Made by a program: the position numbers and the translations under genes. DNA of 5,704 nucleotides, taken from contig SCQA01000251.1 of assembly GCA_004298725.1 (NCBI GenBank), positions 1 to 5,704 on the forward strand, read 5' to 3'. This stretch comes from a bacterium (GTDB lineage Bacteria; Desulfobacterota; GWC2-55-46). Positions 5,577-5,704 of the stretch are shown piece after piece (the first letter of the stretch is position 1; every line of letters begins with the position of its first letter). The notes under the pieces are model-generated. The model was not told where the DNA came from. It made no database searches and was given only the letters and a program-made list of their open reading frames with translations.

Positions 5577-5704
5577 AATCTTAAGGAACCTCTGATTAAT
5601 TATTTTCCGCAGTCAAAAGGTATCGGGTATCAATTCTGAGATGTCTTTTCCGATAACCGTTACCTGTATTTTCCTCACCTTTACCCCTCACCCTACCCTC
5701 TCCC
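5577..5704. other. Region upstream of the SthA-like gene, no gene seen
   Basis: I find no coding frame and no convincing -35/-10 pair. It contains a tandem GGTATC (5619-5624 and 5626-5631, 7-base period) and an imperfect small palindrome GATAACcGTTACC (5652-5664). Either could be a regulator site for the redox operon, but both are short enough to be chance. The last bases start a pyrimidine-rich repeat-like sequence. Confidence 0.45.
5685..5704 (+). repeat. Left edge of a CCCTCACCCTACCCTCTCCC intergenic repeat (truncated by window)
   Basis: The final 20 bases match, from memory, the opening of a common palindromic intergenic repeat of the form CCCTCACCCTAACCCTCTCCCC-AAA-GGGGAGAGGG. The palindrome at 3409-3443 has the same CTCTCCCC-AAA-GGGG core on the minus strand. 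The second half would lie beyond the window, so the assignment cannot be completed here. Confidence 0.45.

Overview
The window reads as one strand of an ordinary bacterial chromosome. All five genes I can support lie on the minus strand, in the order sthA-like, wrbA, HPr-kinase-like, sppA, YfhO-like (right to left on the + strand). Gene starts are ATG, one of them behind a strong AAGGAGG ribosome-binding site. There is a lipobox-type signal peptide, and intergenic regions carry short palindromic repeats. From memory, the 128-bp inverted-repeat element and the gene types fit a Gram-negative anaerobe such as Nitrospirota or the former Deltaproteobacteria. That assignment is an inference; no marker gene in the window proves it.

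Right part (3550-5704). A pyridine nucleotide-disulfide oxidoreductase-fold flavoprotein, closest to soluble transhydrogenase SthA, is followed after 23 bp by a WrbA-type NAD(P)H:quinone oxidoreductase. They probably form one two-gene redox operon: one enzyme moves hydride between nicotinamide pools, the other uses NAD(P)H to reduce quinones by two electrons. The SthA-like protein lacks both cysteines of the dihydrolipoamide-dehydrogenase disulfide, including the one that E. coli SthA keeps.

Middle part (1150-3549). After a 347-bp intergenic region with palindromes and a possible promoter comes a second tightly spaced pair. The first gene encodes a P-loop protein of the HPr kinase/PEP carboxykinase fold. 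The second, 13 bp downstream, encodes a short SppA-type signal-peptide peptidase with an intact Ser-Lys dyad and a lipoprotein-type signal peptide. Nothing nearby encodes HPr or a phosphotransferase system, so the kinase-like protein's substrate is unknown.

Left part (1-1149). A MITE-like imperfect hairpin (942-1069) with 19-bp terminal inverted repeats lies between sppA and a large membrane-protein gene. That gene runs off the left edge; only its first 309 codons are present, and it resembles the YfhO family of multi-spanning, glycosyltransferase-C-like proteins.

I found no RNA gene, CRISPR array, transposase, phage gene or defence system. The less ordinary points are the HPr-kinase-like/SppA pairing, the cysteine-free SthA-like enzyme, the MITE placed 12 bp before the YfhO-like start, and related CTCTCCCC-type repeats on both sides of the redox operon.
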